A stretch of 64,000 nt of DNA from Siphonodentalium dalli (lineage: Eukaryota > Mollusca > Scaphopoda > Gadilida > Siphonodentaliidae), in the NCBI GenBank assembly GCA_032622095.1, contig CP136069.1, forward strand, positions 108,406,278 to 108,470,277, read 5' to 3'. Below are positions 18,961 to 32,639 of the stretch, in pieces. The translations under genes and the position numbers were made by a program. A model generated the notes under the pieces. It did not search any database. It saw only the letters and a program-made list of their open reading frames with translations, and was not told where the DNA came from. Every line of letters begins with the position of its first letter. Within the stretch, counting starts at the first letter, position 1.

Positions 18961-20256
18961 ATATTTGGTATGGATGTTCTCCACTATAAGGACATTCAAT
19001 GGCATCTGTTCAATGTATGCACCGGTCGACAGTATATCTTGTTTTTGCACTGATTTAAATTTCATTATTTTTGTTCTTTCATTTGGTATTCCACATTATA
19101 GACAGGACGGATCTCATTATTTTTGTCATTCTGTTTTGTTTTCCAGATTGGAGAGGGTAGAAGATTTCAGATACTCGGAAGCATATAGAAGATGGCCACA
19201 TCCAAGATAACGCAGCGAATCAAATGTCTGGTTATTATTATAGCCCCTTATTAAAAAAGGGTATATTGTTTTGCACGTGTCTGTCCTGACATGCGTTCGC
19301 ACATCCGCACAATGTCTGTTCAATGTTATAACTTGAACCGTAGTGCTCTGATCTCAATGAAATTTGGTATGGGTGTTCACCACTATAAGGACATTCAATG
19401 GCATCTGTCCAATGTATGCACTGGACGACAGTATATCTTGTTTTTGCACTGATTTAAATTTCATTAGTTTTGTTCTTTCATTTTGTATTCCACATTAGGC
19501 AGGACAGATCTCATTCTGTTTTGTCTTCCAGATTGGAGAGGGTACAATATTTCAGATACTCGGAAGCATACAGAAGATGGCCACATCCAAGATAACGCAG
19601 CGAATCAAATGTCTGTGGTTATTGTTATAGCCCCTTTTTTAAAAAGGTATATTGTTTTGCATCTGTCTGTCCGGACGTTCGTACGTACATCCGCCCAATG
19701 TCTGTTCATGCCATAGTGCTCGGTTCTGAATGAAATTTGGTATGGATGTTCCCTACTATGAGTATACTCAGTAGAATATTCCATCGTTTTGTTCAGATTA
19801 TTCATTCTAGAGTTATTCATCTTTGTTTATCTGGAAATGTTGGCTTTTTGGTCTGTCTGATGTCTTTTCAGGACATAACTTGAACAATAATGTTCGGTTC
19901 TCAATGATATTTGGTATGGATGTTCACCACTATAAGGACATTCAATGGCATCTGTTCAATGTATGCACCGGACGACAGTATATCTTGTTTTTGCACTGAT
20001 TTAAATTTCATTATTTTTGTTCTTTCGTTTGGTATTCCACATTATAGACAGGACAGATCTCATTATTTTTGTCATTCTGTTTTGTTTTCCAGATTGGAGA
20101 AGGTAGAAGATTTCAGATACTCGGAAGCATATAGAAGATGGCCACATCCAAGATAACGCAGCGAATCAAATGTCTGGTTATTATTATAGCCCCTTATTAA
20201 AAAAGGGTATATTGTTTTGCATGTGTCTGTCCTGACATGCGTTCGCACATCCGCAC

Positions 20257-20655
20257 AATGTCTGTTCAATGTTATAACTTGAACCGTAGTGCTCTGATCT
20301 CAATGAAATTTGGTATGGGTGTTCACCACTATAAGGACATTCAATGGCATCTGTCCAATGTATGCACCGGACGACAGTATATCTTGTTTTTGCACTGATT
20401 TAAATTTCATTATTTTTGTTCTTTCATTTGGTATTCCACATTATAGACAGGACAGATCTCATTATTTTTGTTATTTTGTTTTGTCTTCCAGATTGGAGAG
20501 GGTAGAAGATTTCAGATACTCGGAAGCATATAGAAGATGGCCACATCCAAGATAACGCAGCGAATCAAATGTCTGGTTATTATTATAGCCCCTTATTAAA
20601 AAAGGGTATATTGTTTTGCACGTGTCTGTCCGGACATGCGTTCGCACATCCGCAC
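20257..20655. repeat. S monomer (type example, 399 bp)
   Basis: It begins AATGTCTGTTCAATG, with header TAACTTGAACCGTAGTGCTC. It ends with CCGGACATGCG/CCGCAC before the next unit. Another S follows head to tail (20656-21054), so S can tandemise without L. Confidence 0.9.
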
Positions 20656-20719
20656 AATGTCTGTTCAATGTTATAACTTGAACCGTAGTGCTCTGATCTC
20701 AATGAAATTTGGTATGGGT

Positions 20720-23700
20720 GTTCACCACTATAAGGACATTCAATGGCATCTGTCCAATGTATGCACCGGACGACAGTATATCTTGTTTTTGCACTGATTT
20801 AAATTTCATTATTTTTGTTCTTTCATTTGGTATTCCACATTATAGACAGGACAGATCTCATTATTTTTGTCATTTTGTTTTGTCTTCCAGATTGGAGAGG
20901 GTAGAAGATTTCAGATACTCGGAAGCATATAGAAGATGGCCACATCCAAGATAACGCAGCGAATCAAATGTCTGGTTATTATTATAGCCCCTTATTAAAA
21001 AAGGGTATATTGTTTTGCACGTGTCTGTCCGGACATGCGTTCGCACATCCGCACAATGTCTGTTCAATGTTATAACTTGAACCGTAGTGCTCTGATCTCA
21101 ATGAAATTTGGTATGGGTGTTCACCACTATAAGGACATTCAATGGCATCTGTTCAATGTATGCACCGGACGACAGTATATCTTGTTTTTGCACTGATTTA
21201 AATTTCATTATTTTTGTTCTTTCATTTTGTATTTCACATTAGGCAGGACAGATCTCATTATTTTTGTCATTCTGTTTTGTCTTCCAGATTGGAGAGGGTA
21301 CACTATTTCAGATACTTGGAAGCATACAGAAGATGGCCACATCCAAGATAATGAAGCGAATCAAATGTATGTGGTTATTGTTATAGCCCCTTTTTTTAAA
21401 AGGTATATTGTTTTGCATCTGTCTGTCCGGACGTTCGTACGTACATCCGCCCAATGTCTGTTCATGCCATAGTGCTCGGTTCTGAATGAAATTTGGTATG
21501 GATGTTCCCTACTATGAGTATACTCAGTAGAATATTCCATCGTTTTGTTCAGATTATTCATTCTAGAGTTATTCATCTTTGTTTATCTGGAAATGTTGGC
21601 TTTTTGGTCTGTCTGATGTCTTTTCGGGACATAACTTGAACAATAATGCTCGGTTCTCAATGATATTTGGTATGGGTGTTCACCACTATAAGGACATTCA
21701 ATGGCATCTGTTCAATGTATGCACCGGACGACAGTATATCTTGTTTTTGCACTGATTTAAATTTTATTATTTTTATTCTTTCATTTGGTATTCCACATTA
21801 TAGACAGGACATATCTCATTATTTTTGTCATTCTGTTTTGTCTTCCAGATTGGAGAGGGTAGAAGATTTCAGATACTCTGAAGCATATAGAAGATGGCCA
21901 CATCCAAGATAACGCAGCGAATCAAATGTCTGGTTATTATTATAGCCCCTTATTAAAAAAGGGTATATTGTTTTGCACGTGTCTGTCCGGACATGCGTTC
22001 GTACATCCGCACAATGTCTGTTCAATGTTATAACTTGAACCGTAGTGCTCTGATCTCAATGAAATTTGGTATGGGAGTTCACCACTATAAGGAAATTCAA
22101 TGGCATCTGTTCAATGTATGCACCGGACGACAGTATATCTTGTTTTTGCACTGATTTAAATTTTATTATTTTTGTTCTTTCATTTGGTATTCCACATTAT
22201 AGACAGGACATATCTCATTATTTTTGTCATTCTGTTTTGTCTTCCAGATTGGAGAGGGTAGAAGATTTCAGATACTCAGAAGCATATAGAAGATGGCCAC
22301 ATCCAAGATAATGCAGCGAATCAAATGTCTGGTTATTGTTATAGCCCCTTAGTAAAAAAGGGTATATTGTTTTGCACGTGTCTGTCCGGACATGCGTTCG
22401 TACATCCGCACAATGTCTTTTCAATGTTATAACTTGAACCGTAGTGCTCTGATCTCAATGAAATTTGGTATGGGTGTTCACCACTATAAGGACATTCAAT
22501 GGCATCTGTCCAATGTATGCACCGGACGACAGTATATCTTGTTTTTGCACTGATTTAAATTTCATTAGTTTTGTTCTTTCATTTTGTATTCCACATTAGG
22601 CAGGACAGATCTCATTATTTTTGTCATTCTGTTTTGTCTTCCAGATTGGAGAGGGTACAATATTTCAGATACTCGGAAGCATACAGAAGATGGCCACATC
22701 CAAGATAACGCAGCGAATCAAATGTCTGGTTATTGTTATAGCCCCTTTTTAAAAAAGGTATATTGTTTTGCATCTGTCTGTCCGGACGTTCGTACGTACA
22801 TCCGCCCAATGTCTGTTCATGCCATAGTGCTCGGTTCTGAATGAAATTTGGTATGGATGTTCCCTACTATGAGTATACTCAGTAGAATATTCCATCGTTT
22901 TGTTCAGATTATTCATTCTAGAGTTATTCATCTTTGTTTATCTGGAAATGTTGGCTTTTTGGTCTGTCTGATGTCTTTTCGGGACATAACTTGAACAATA
23001 ATGCTCGGTTCTCAATGATATTTGGTATGGATGTTCACCACTATAAGGACATTCAATGGCATCTGTTCAATATATGCACCGGACGACAGTATATCTTGTT
23101 TTTGCACTGATTTAAATTTCATTATTTTTGTTCTTTCATTTGGTATTCCACATTAGGCAGGACAGATCTCATTATTTTTGTCATTTTGTTTTGTCTTCCA
23201 GATTGGAGAGGGTAGAAGATTTCAGATATTCGGAAGCATATAGAAGATGGCCACATCCAAGATAACGCAGCGAATCAAATGTCTGGTTATTATTATAGCC
23301 CCTTATTAAAAAAGGGTATATTGTTTTGCACGTGTCTGTCCGGACATGCGTTCGTACATCCGCACAATGTCTGTTCAATGTTATAACTTGAACCGTAGTG
23401 CTCTGATCTCAATGAAATTTGGTATGGGTGTTCACCACTATAAGGACATTCAATGGCATCTGTCCAATGTATGCACCGGACGACAGTATATCTTGTTTTT
23501 GCACTGATTTAAATTTCATTAGTTTTGTTCTTTCATTTTGTATTCCACATTAGGCAGGACAGATCTCATTATTTTTGTCATTCTGTTTTGTCTTCCAGAT
23601 TGGAGAGGGTACAATATTTCAGATACTCGGAAGCATACAGAAGATGGCCACATCCAAGATAACGCAGCGAATCAAATGTCTGGTTATTGTTATAGCCCCT

Positions 23701-26700
23701 TTTTAAAAAAGGTATATTGTTTTGCATCTGTCTGTCCGGACGTTCGTACGTACATCCGCCCAATGTCTGTTCATGCCATAGTGCTCGGTTCTGAATGAAA
23801 TTTGGTATGGATGTTCCCTACTATGAGTATACTCAGTAGAATATTCCATCGTTTTGTTCAGATTATTCATTCTAGAGTTATTCATCCTTGTTTATCTGGA
23901 AATGTTGGCTTTTTGGTCTGTCTGATGTCTTTTCGGGACATAACTTGAACAATAATGCTCGGTTCTCAATGATATTTGGTATGGATGTTCACCACTATAA
24001 GGACATTCAATGGCATCTGTCCAATGTATGCACCGGACGACAGTATATCTTGTTTTTGCACTGATTTAAATTTCATTATTTTTGTTCTTTCATTTGGTAT
24101 TCCACATTATAGACAGGACAGATCTCATTATTTTTGTCATTTTGTTTTGTCTTCCAGATTGGAGAGGGTAGAAGATTTCAGATACTCGGAAGCATATAGA
24201 AGATGGCCACATCCAAGATAACGCAGCGAATCAAATGTCTGGTTATTATTATAGCCCCTTATTAAAAAAGGGTATATTGTTTTGCACGTGTCTGTCCGGA
24301 CATGCGTTCGCACATCCGCACAATGTCTGTTCAATGTTATAACTTGAACCGTAGTGCTCTGATCTCAATGAAATTTGGTATGGGTGTTCACCACTATAAG
24401 GACATTCAATGGCATCTGTTCAATGTATGCACCGGACGACAGTATATCTTGTTTTTGCACTGATTTAAATTTCATTATTTTTGTTCTTTCATTTTGTATT
24501 TCACATTAGGCAGGACAGATCTCATTATTTTTGTCATTCTGTTTTGTCTTCCAGATTGGAGAGGGTACACTATTTCAGATACTTGGAAGCATACAGAAGA
24601 TGGCCACATCCAAGATAATGAAGCGAATCAAATGTATGTGGTTATTGTTATAGCCCCTTTTTTTAAAAGGTATATTGTTTTGCATCTGTCTGTCCGGACG
24701 TTCGTACGTACATCCGCCCAATGTCTGTTCATGCCATAGTGCTCGGTTCTGAATGAAATTTGGTATGGATGTTCCCTACTATGAGTATACTCAGTAGAAT
24801 ATTCCATCGTTTTGTTCAGATTATTCATTCTAGAGTTATTCATCTTTGTTTATCTGGAAATGTTGGCTTTTTGGTCTGTCTGATGTCTTTTCGGGACATA
24901 ACTTGAACAATAATGCTCGGTTCTCAATGATATTTGGTATGGGTGTTCACCACTATAAGGACATTCAATGGCATCTGTTCAATGTATGCACCGGACGACA
25001 GTATATCTTGTTTTTGCACTGATTTAAATTTTATTATTTTTATTCTTTCATTTGGTATTCCACATTATAGACAGGACATATCTCATTATTTTTGTCATTC
25101 TGTTTTGTCTTCCAGATTGGAGAGGGTAGAAGATTTCAGATACTCTGAAGCATATAGAAGATGGCCACATCCAAGATAACGCAGCGAATCAAATGTCTGG
25201 TTATTATTATAGCCCCTTATTAAAAAAGGGTATATTGTTTTGCACGTGTCTGTCCGGACATGCGTTCGTACATCCGCACAATGTCTGTTCAATGTTATAA
25301 CTTGAACCGTAGTGCTCTGATCTCAATGAAATTTGGTATGGGAGTTCACCACTATAAGGAAATTCAATGGCATCTGTTCAATGTATGCACCGGACGACAG
25401 TATATCTTGTTTTTGCACTGATTTAAATTTTATTATTTTTGTTCTTTCATTTGGTATTCCACATTATAGACAGGACATATCTCATTATTTTTGTCATTCT
25501 GTTTTGTCTTCCAGATTGGAGAGGGTAGAAGATTTCAGATACTCAGAAGCATATAGAAGATGGCCACATCCAAGATAATGCAGCGAATCAAATGTCTGGT
25601 TATTGTTATAGCCCCTTAGTAAAAAAGGGTATATTGTTTTGCACGTGTCTGTCCGGACATGCGTTCGTACATCCGCACAATGTCTTTTCAATGTTATAAC
25701 TTGAACCGTAGTGCTCTGATCTCAATGAAATTTGGTATGGGTGTTCACCACTATAAGGACATTCAATGGCATCTGTCCAATGTATGCACCGGACGACAGT
25801 ATATCTTGTTTTTGCACTGATTTAAATTTCATTAGTTTTGTTCTTTCATTTTGTATTCCACATTAGGCAGGACAGATCTCATTATTTTTGTCATTCTGTT
25901 TTGTCTTCCAGATTGGAGAGGGTACAATATTTCAGATACTCGGAAGCATACAGAAGATGGCCACATCCAAGATAACGCAGCGAATCAAATGTCTGGTTAT
26001 TGTTATAGCCCCTTTTTAAAAAAGGTATATTGTTTTGCATCTGTCTGTCCGGACGTTCGTACGTACATCCGCCCAATGTCTGTTCATGCCATAGTGCTCG
26101 GTTCTGAATGAAATTTGGTATGGATGTTCCCTACTATGAGTATACTCAGTAGAATATTCCATCGTTTTGTTCAGATTATTCATTCTAGAGTTATTCATCT
26201 TTGTTTATCTGGAAATGTTGGCTTTTTGGTCTGTCTGATGTCTTTTCGGGACATAACTTGAACAATAATGCTCGGTTCTCAATGATATTTGGTATGGATG
26301 TTCACCACTATAAGGACATTCAATGGCATCTGTTCAATATATGCACCGGACGACAGTATATCTTGTTTTTGCACTGATTTAAATTTCATTATTTTTGTTC
26401 TTTCATTTGGTATTCCACATTAGGCAGGACAGATCTCATTATTTTTGTCATTTTGTTTTGTCTTCCAGATTGGAGAGGGTAGAAGATTTCAGATATTCGG
26501 AAGCATATAGAAGATGGCCACATCCAAGATAACGCAGCGAATCAAATGTCTGGTTATTATTATAGCCCCTTATTAAAAAAGGGTATATTGTTTTGCACGT
26601 GTCTGTCCGGACATGCGTTCGTACATCCGCACAATGTCTGTTCAATGTTATAACTTGAACCGTAGTGCTCTGATCTCAATGAAATTTGGTATGGGTGTTC

Positions 26701-27240
26701 ACCACTATAAGGACATTCAATGGCATCTGTCCAATGTATGCACCGGACGACAGTATATCTTGTTTTTGCACTGATTTAAATTTCATTAGTTTTGTTCTTT
26801 CATTTTGTATTCCACATTAGGCAGGACAGATCTCATTATTTTTGTCATTCTGTTTTGTCTTCCAGATTGGAGAGGGTACAATATTTCAGATACTCGGAAG
26901 CATACAGAAGATGGCCACATCCAAGATAACGCAGCGAATCAAATGTCTGGTTATTGTTATAGCCCCTTTTTAAAAAAGGTATATTGTTTTGCATCTGTCT
27001 GTCCGGACGTTCGTACGTACATCCGCCCAATGTCTGTTCATGCCATAGTGCTCGGTTCTGAATGAAATTTGGTATGGATGTTCCCTACTATGAGTATACT
27101 CAGTAGAATATTCCATCGTTTTGTTCAGATTATTCATTCTAGAGTTATTCATCCTTGTTTATCTGGAAATGTTGGCTTTTTGGTCTGTCTGATGTCTTTT
27201 CGGGACATAACTTGAACAATAATGCTCGGTTCTCAATGAT
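20720..27240. repeat. 3,267-bp higher-order repeat, two tandem copies
   Basis: Landmarks 21227, 21667, 22066, 22584 and 23538 recur at 24494, 24934, 25333, 25851 and 26805. All are offset 3,267 bp, which equals steps 1,355+954+958. Rare variants are shared, for example T7A4 at 21391 and 24658, and the CCCCTTAGTAAAAAA form of the palindrome. Copy limits are approximate because they fall inside homologous monomers. Confidence 0.8.
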
Positions 27241-30200
27241 ATTTGGTATGGATGTTCACCACTATAAGGACATTCAATGGCATCTGTTCAATGTATGCAC
27301 CGGACGACAGTATATCTTGTTTTTGCACTGATTTAAATTTCATTATTTTTGTTCTTTCATTTGGTATTCCACATTATAGACAGGACATATCTCATTATTT
27401 TTGTCATTTTGTTTTGTCTTCCAGATTGGAGAGGGTAGAAGATTTCAGATACTCTGAAGCATATAGAAGATGGCCACATCCAAGATAACGCAGCGAATCA
27501 AATGTCTGGTTATTATTATAGCCCCTTATTAAAAAAGGGTATATTGTTTTGCACGTGTCTGTCCGGACATGCGTTCGTACATCCGCACAATGTCTGTTCA
27601 ATGTTATAACTTGAACCGTAGTGCTCTGATCTCAATGAAATTTGGTATGGGAGTTCACCACTATAAGGAAATTCAATGGCATCTGTTCAATGTATGCACC
27701 GGACGACAGTATATCTTGTTTTTGCACTGATTTAAATTTTTATTATTTTTGTTCTTTCATTTGGTATTCCACATTATAGACAGGACATATCTCATTATTT
27801 TTGTCATTCTGTTTTGTCTTCCAGATTGGAGAGGGTAGAAGATTTCAGATACTCAGAAGCATATAGAAGATGGCCACATCCAAGATAATGCAGCGAATCA
27901 AATGTCTGGTTATTATTATAGCCCCTTATTAAAAAAGGGTATATTGTTTTGCACGTGTCTGTCCGGACATGCGTTCGTACATCCGCACAATGTCTTTTCA
28001 ATGTTATAACTTGAACCGTAGTGCTCTGATCTCAATGAAATTTGGTATGGGTGTTCACCACTATAAGGACATTCAATGGCATCTGTCCAATGTATGCACC
28101 GGACGACAGTATATCTTGTTTTTGCACTGATTTAAATTTCATTAGTTTTGTTCTTTCATTTTGTATTCCACATTAGGCAGGACAGATCTCATTATTTTTG
28201 TCATTCTGTTTTGTCTTCCAGATTGGAGAGGGTACAATATTTCAGATACTCGGAAGCATACAGAAGATGGCCACATCCAAGATAACGCAGCGAATCAAAT
28301 GTCTGGTTATTGTTATAGCCCCTTTTTAAAAAAGGTATATTGTTTTGCATCTGTCTGTCCGGACGTTCGTACGTACATCCGCCCAATGTCTGTTCATGCC
28401 ATAGTGCTCGGTTCTGAATGAAATTTGGTATGGATGTTCCCTACTATGAGTATACTCAGTAGAATATTCCATCGTTTTGTTCAGATTATTCATTCTAGAG
28501 TTATTCATCTTTGTTTATCTGGAAATGTTGGCTTTTTGGTCTGTCTGATGTCTTTTCGGGACATAACTTGAACAATAATGCTCGGTTCTCAATGATATTT
28601 GGTATGGATGTTCACCACTATAAGGACATTCAATGGCATCTGTTCAATGTATGCACCGGACGACAGTATATCTTGTTTTTGCACTGATTTAAATTTCATT
28701 ATTTTTGTTCTTTCATTTGGTATTCCACATTATAGACAGGACATATCTCATTATTTTTGTCATTTTGTTTTGTCTTCCAGATTGGAGAGGGTAGAAGATT
28801 TCAGATACTCTGAAGCATATAGAAGATGGCCACATCCAAGATAACGCAGCGAATCAAATGTCTGGTTATTATTATAGCCCCTTATTAAAAAAGGGTATAT
28901 TGTTTTGCACGTGTCTGTCCGGACATGCGTTCGTACATCCGCACAATGTCTGTTCAATGTTATAACTTGAACCGTAGTGCTCTGATCTCAATGAAATTTG
29001 GTATGGGTGTTCACCACTATAAGGACATTCAATGGCATCTGTCCAATGTATGCACCGGACGACAGTATATCTTGTTTTTGCACTGATTTAAATTTCATTA
29101 GTTTTGTTCTTTCATTTTGTATTCCACATTAGGCAGGACAGATCTCATTATTTTTGTCATTCTGTTTTGTCTTCCAGATTGGAGAGGGTACAATATTTCA
29201 GATACTCGGAAGCATACAGAAGATGGCCACATCCAAGATAACGCAGCGAATCAAATGTCTGGTTATTGTTATAGCCCCTTTTTAAAAAAGGTATATTGTT
29301 TTGCATCTGTCTGTCCGGACGTTCGTACGTACATCCGCCCAATGTCTGTTCATGCCATAGTGCTCGGTTCTGAATGAAATTTGGTATGGATGTTCCCTAC
29401 TATGAGTATACTCAGTAGAATATTCCATCGTTTTGTTCAGATTATTCATTCTAGAGTTATTCATCCTTGTTTATCTGGAAATGTTGGCTTTTTGGTCTGT
29501 CTGATGTCTTTTCGGGACATAACTTGAACAATAATGCTCGGTTCTCAATGATATTTGGTATGGATGTTCACCACTATAAGGACATTCAATGGCATCTGTC
29601 CAATGTATGCACCGGACGACAGTATATCTTGTTTTTGCACTGATTTAAATTTCATTATTTTTGTTCTTTCATTTGGTATTCCACATTATAGACAGGACAG
29701 ATCTCATTATTTTTGTCATTTTGTTTTGTCTTCCAGATTGGAGAGGGTAGAAGATTTCAGATACTCGGAAGCATATAGAAGATGGCCACATCCAAGATAA
29801 CGCAGCGAATCAAATGTCTGGTTATTATTATAGCCCCTTATTAAAAAAGGGTATATTGTTTTGCACGTGTCTGTCCGGACATGCGTTCGCACATCCGCAC
29901 AATGTCTGTTCAATGTTATAACTTGAACCGTAGTGCTCTGATCTCAATGAAATTTGGTATGGGTGTTCACCACTATAAGGACATTCAATGGCATCTGTTC
30001 AATGTATGCACCGGACGACAGTATATCTTGTTTTTGCACTGATTTAAATTTCATTATTTTTGTTCTTTCATTTTGTATTTCACATTAGGCAGGACAGATC
30101 TCATTATTTTTGTCATTCTGTTTTGTCTTCCAGATTGGAGAGGGTACACTATTTCAGATACTTGGAAGCATACAGAAGATGGCCACATCCAAGATAATGA

Positions 30201-31580
30201 AGCGAATCAAATGTATGTGGTTATTGTTATAGCCCCTTTTTTTAAAAGGTATATTGTTTTGCATCTGTCTGTCCGGACGTTCGTACGTACATCCGCCCAA
30301 TGTCTGTTCATGCCATAGTGCTCGGTTCTGAATGAAATTTGGTATGGATGTTCCCTACTATGAGTATACTCAGTAGAATATTCCATCGTTTTGTTCAGAT
30401 TATTCATTCTAGAGTTATTCATCTTTGTTTATCTGGAAATGTTGGCTTTTTGGTCTGTCTGATGTCTTTTCGGGACATAACTTGAACAATAATGCTCGGT
30501 TCTCAATGATATTTGGTATGGGTGTTCACCACTATAAGGACATTCAATGGCATCTGTTCAATGTATGCACCGGACGACAGTATATCTTGTTTTTGCACTG
30601 ATTTAAATTTTATTATTTTTATTCTTTCATTTGGTATTCCACATTATAGACAGGACATATCTCATTATTTTTGTCATTCTGTTTTGTCTTCCAGATTGGA
30701 GAGGGTAGAAGATTTCAGATACTCTGAAGCATATAGAAGATGGCCACATCCAAGATAACGCAGCGAATCAAATGTCTGGTTATTATTATAGCCCCTTATT
30801 AAAAAAGGGTATATTGTTTTGCACGTGTCTGTCCGGACATGCGTTCGTACATCCGCACAATGTCTGTTCAATGTTATAACTTGAACCGTAGTGCTCTGAT
30901 CTCAATGAAATTTGGTATGGGAGTTCACCACTATAAGGAAATTCAATGGCATCTGTTCAATGTATGCACCGGACGACAGTATATCTTGTTTTTGCACTGA
31001 TTTAAATTTTATTATTTTTGTTCTTTCATTTGGTATTCCACATTATAGACAGGACATATCTCATTATTTTTGTCATTCTGTTTTGTCTTCCAGATTGGAG
31101 AGGGTAGAAGATTTCAGATACTCAGAAGCATATAGAAGATGGCCACATCCAAGATAATGCAGCGAATCAAATGTCTGGTTATTGTTATAGCCCCTTAGTA
31201 AAAAAGGGTATATTGTTTTGCACGTGTCTGTCCGGACATGCGTTCGTACATCCGCACAATGTCTTTTCAATGTTATAACTTGAACCGTAGTGCTCTGATC
31301 TCAATGAAATTTGGTATGGGTGTTCACCACTATAAGGACATTCAATGGCATCTGTCCAATGTATGCACCGGACGACAGTATATCTTGTTTTTGCACTGAT
31401 TTAAATTTCATTAGTTTTGTTCTTTCATTTTGTATTCCACATTAGGCAGGACAGATCTCATTATTTTTGTCATTCTGTTTTGTCTTCCAGATTGGAGAGG
31501 GTACAATATTTCAGATACTCGGAAGCATACAGAAGATGGCCACATCCAAGATAACGCAGCGAATCAAATGTCTGGTTATT
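27150..31580. repeat. Mosaic of two earlier segments: offsets 12,904 bp then 5,579 bp
   Basis: Landmarks 27243, 27804, 28161, 28599, 29117 and 29555 equal 14339, 14900, 15257, 15695, 16213 and 16651 plus 12,904. From 29555 the match switches: 29555, 30073, 30513, 30912 and 31430 equal 23976, 24494, 24934, 25333 and 25851 plus 5,579. The segment looks assembled by unequal exchange or conversion from two other parts of the array. Confidence 0.75.
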
Positions 31581-32639
31581 GTTATAGCCCCTTATTAAAA
31601 AAGGTATATTGTTTTGCATCTGTCTGTCCGGACGTTCGTACGTACATCCGCCCAATGTCTGTTCATGCCATAGTGCTCGGTTCTGAATGAAATTTGGTAT
31701 GGATGTTCCCTACTATGAGTATACTCAGTAGAATATTCCATCGTTTTGTTCAGATTATTCATTCTAGAGTTATTCATCTTTGTTTATCTGGAAATGTTGG
31801 CTTTTTAGTCTGTCTGATGTCTTTTCAGGACATAACTTGAACAATAATGCTCGGTTCTCAATGATATTTGGTATGGATGTTCACCACTATAAGTACATTC
31901 AATGGCATCTGTTCAATGTATGCACCCGACGACAGTATATCTTGTTTTTGCACTGATTTAAATTTCATTATTTTTGTTCTTTCATTTGGTATTCCACATT
32001 ATAGACAGGACATATCTCATTATTTTTGTCATTTTGTTTTGTCTTCCAGATTGGAGAGGGCAGAAGATTTCAGATACTCGGAAGCATATAGAAGATGGCC
32101 ACATCCAAGATAACGCAGCGAATCAAATGTCTGGTTATTATTATAGCCCCTTATTAAAAAAGGGTATATTGTTTTGCACGTGTCTGTCCGGACATGCGTT
32201 CGTACATCCGCACAATGTCTGTTCAATGTTATAACTTGAACCGTAGTGCTCTGATCTCAATGAAATTTGGTATGGGTGTTCACCACTATAAGGACATTCA
32301 ATGGCATCTGTCCAATGTATGCACCGGACGACAGTATATCTTGTTTTTGCACTTGATTTAAATTTCATTATTTTTGTTCTTTCATTTTGTATTCCACATT
32401 AGGCAGGACAGATCTCATTTTTTTTGTCATTCTGTTTTGTCTTCCAGATTGGAGAGGGTAGAAGATTTCAGATACTCGGAAGCATACAGAAGATGGCCAC
32501 ATCCAAGATAACGCAGCGAATCAAATGTCTGTGGTTATTGTTATAGCCCCTTTTTTTAAAAGGTATATTGTTTTGCATCTGTCTGTCCGGACGTTCGTAC
32601 GTACATCCGCCCAATGTCTGTTCATGCCATAGTGCTCGG

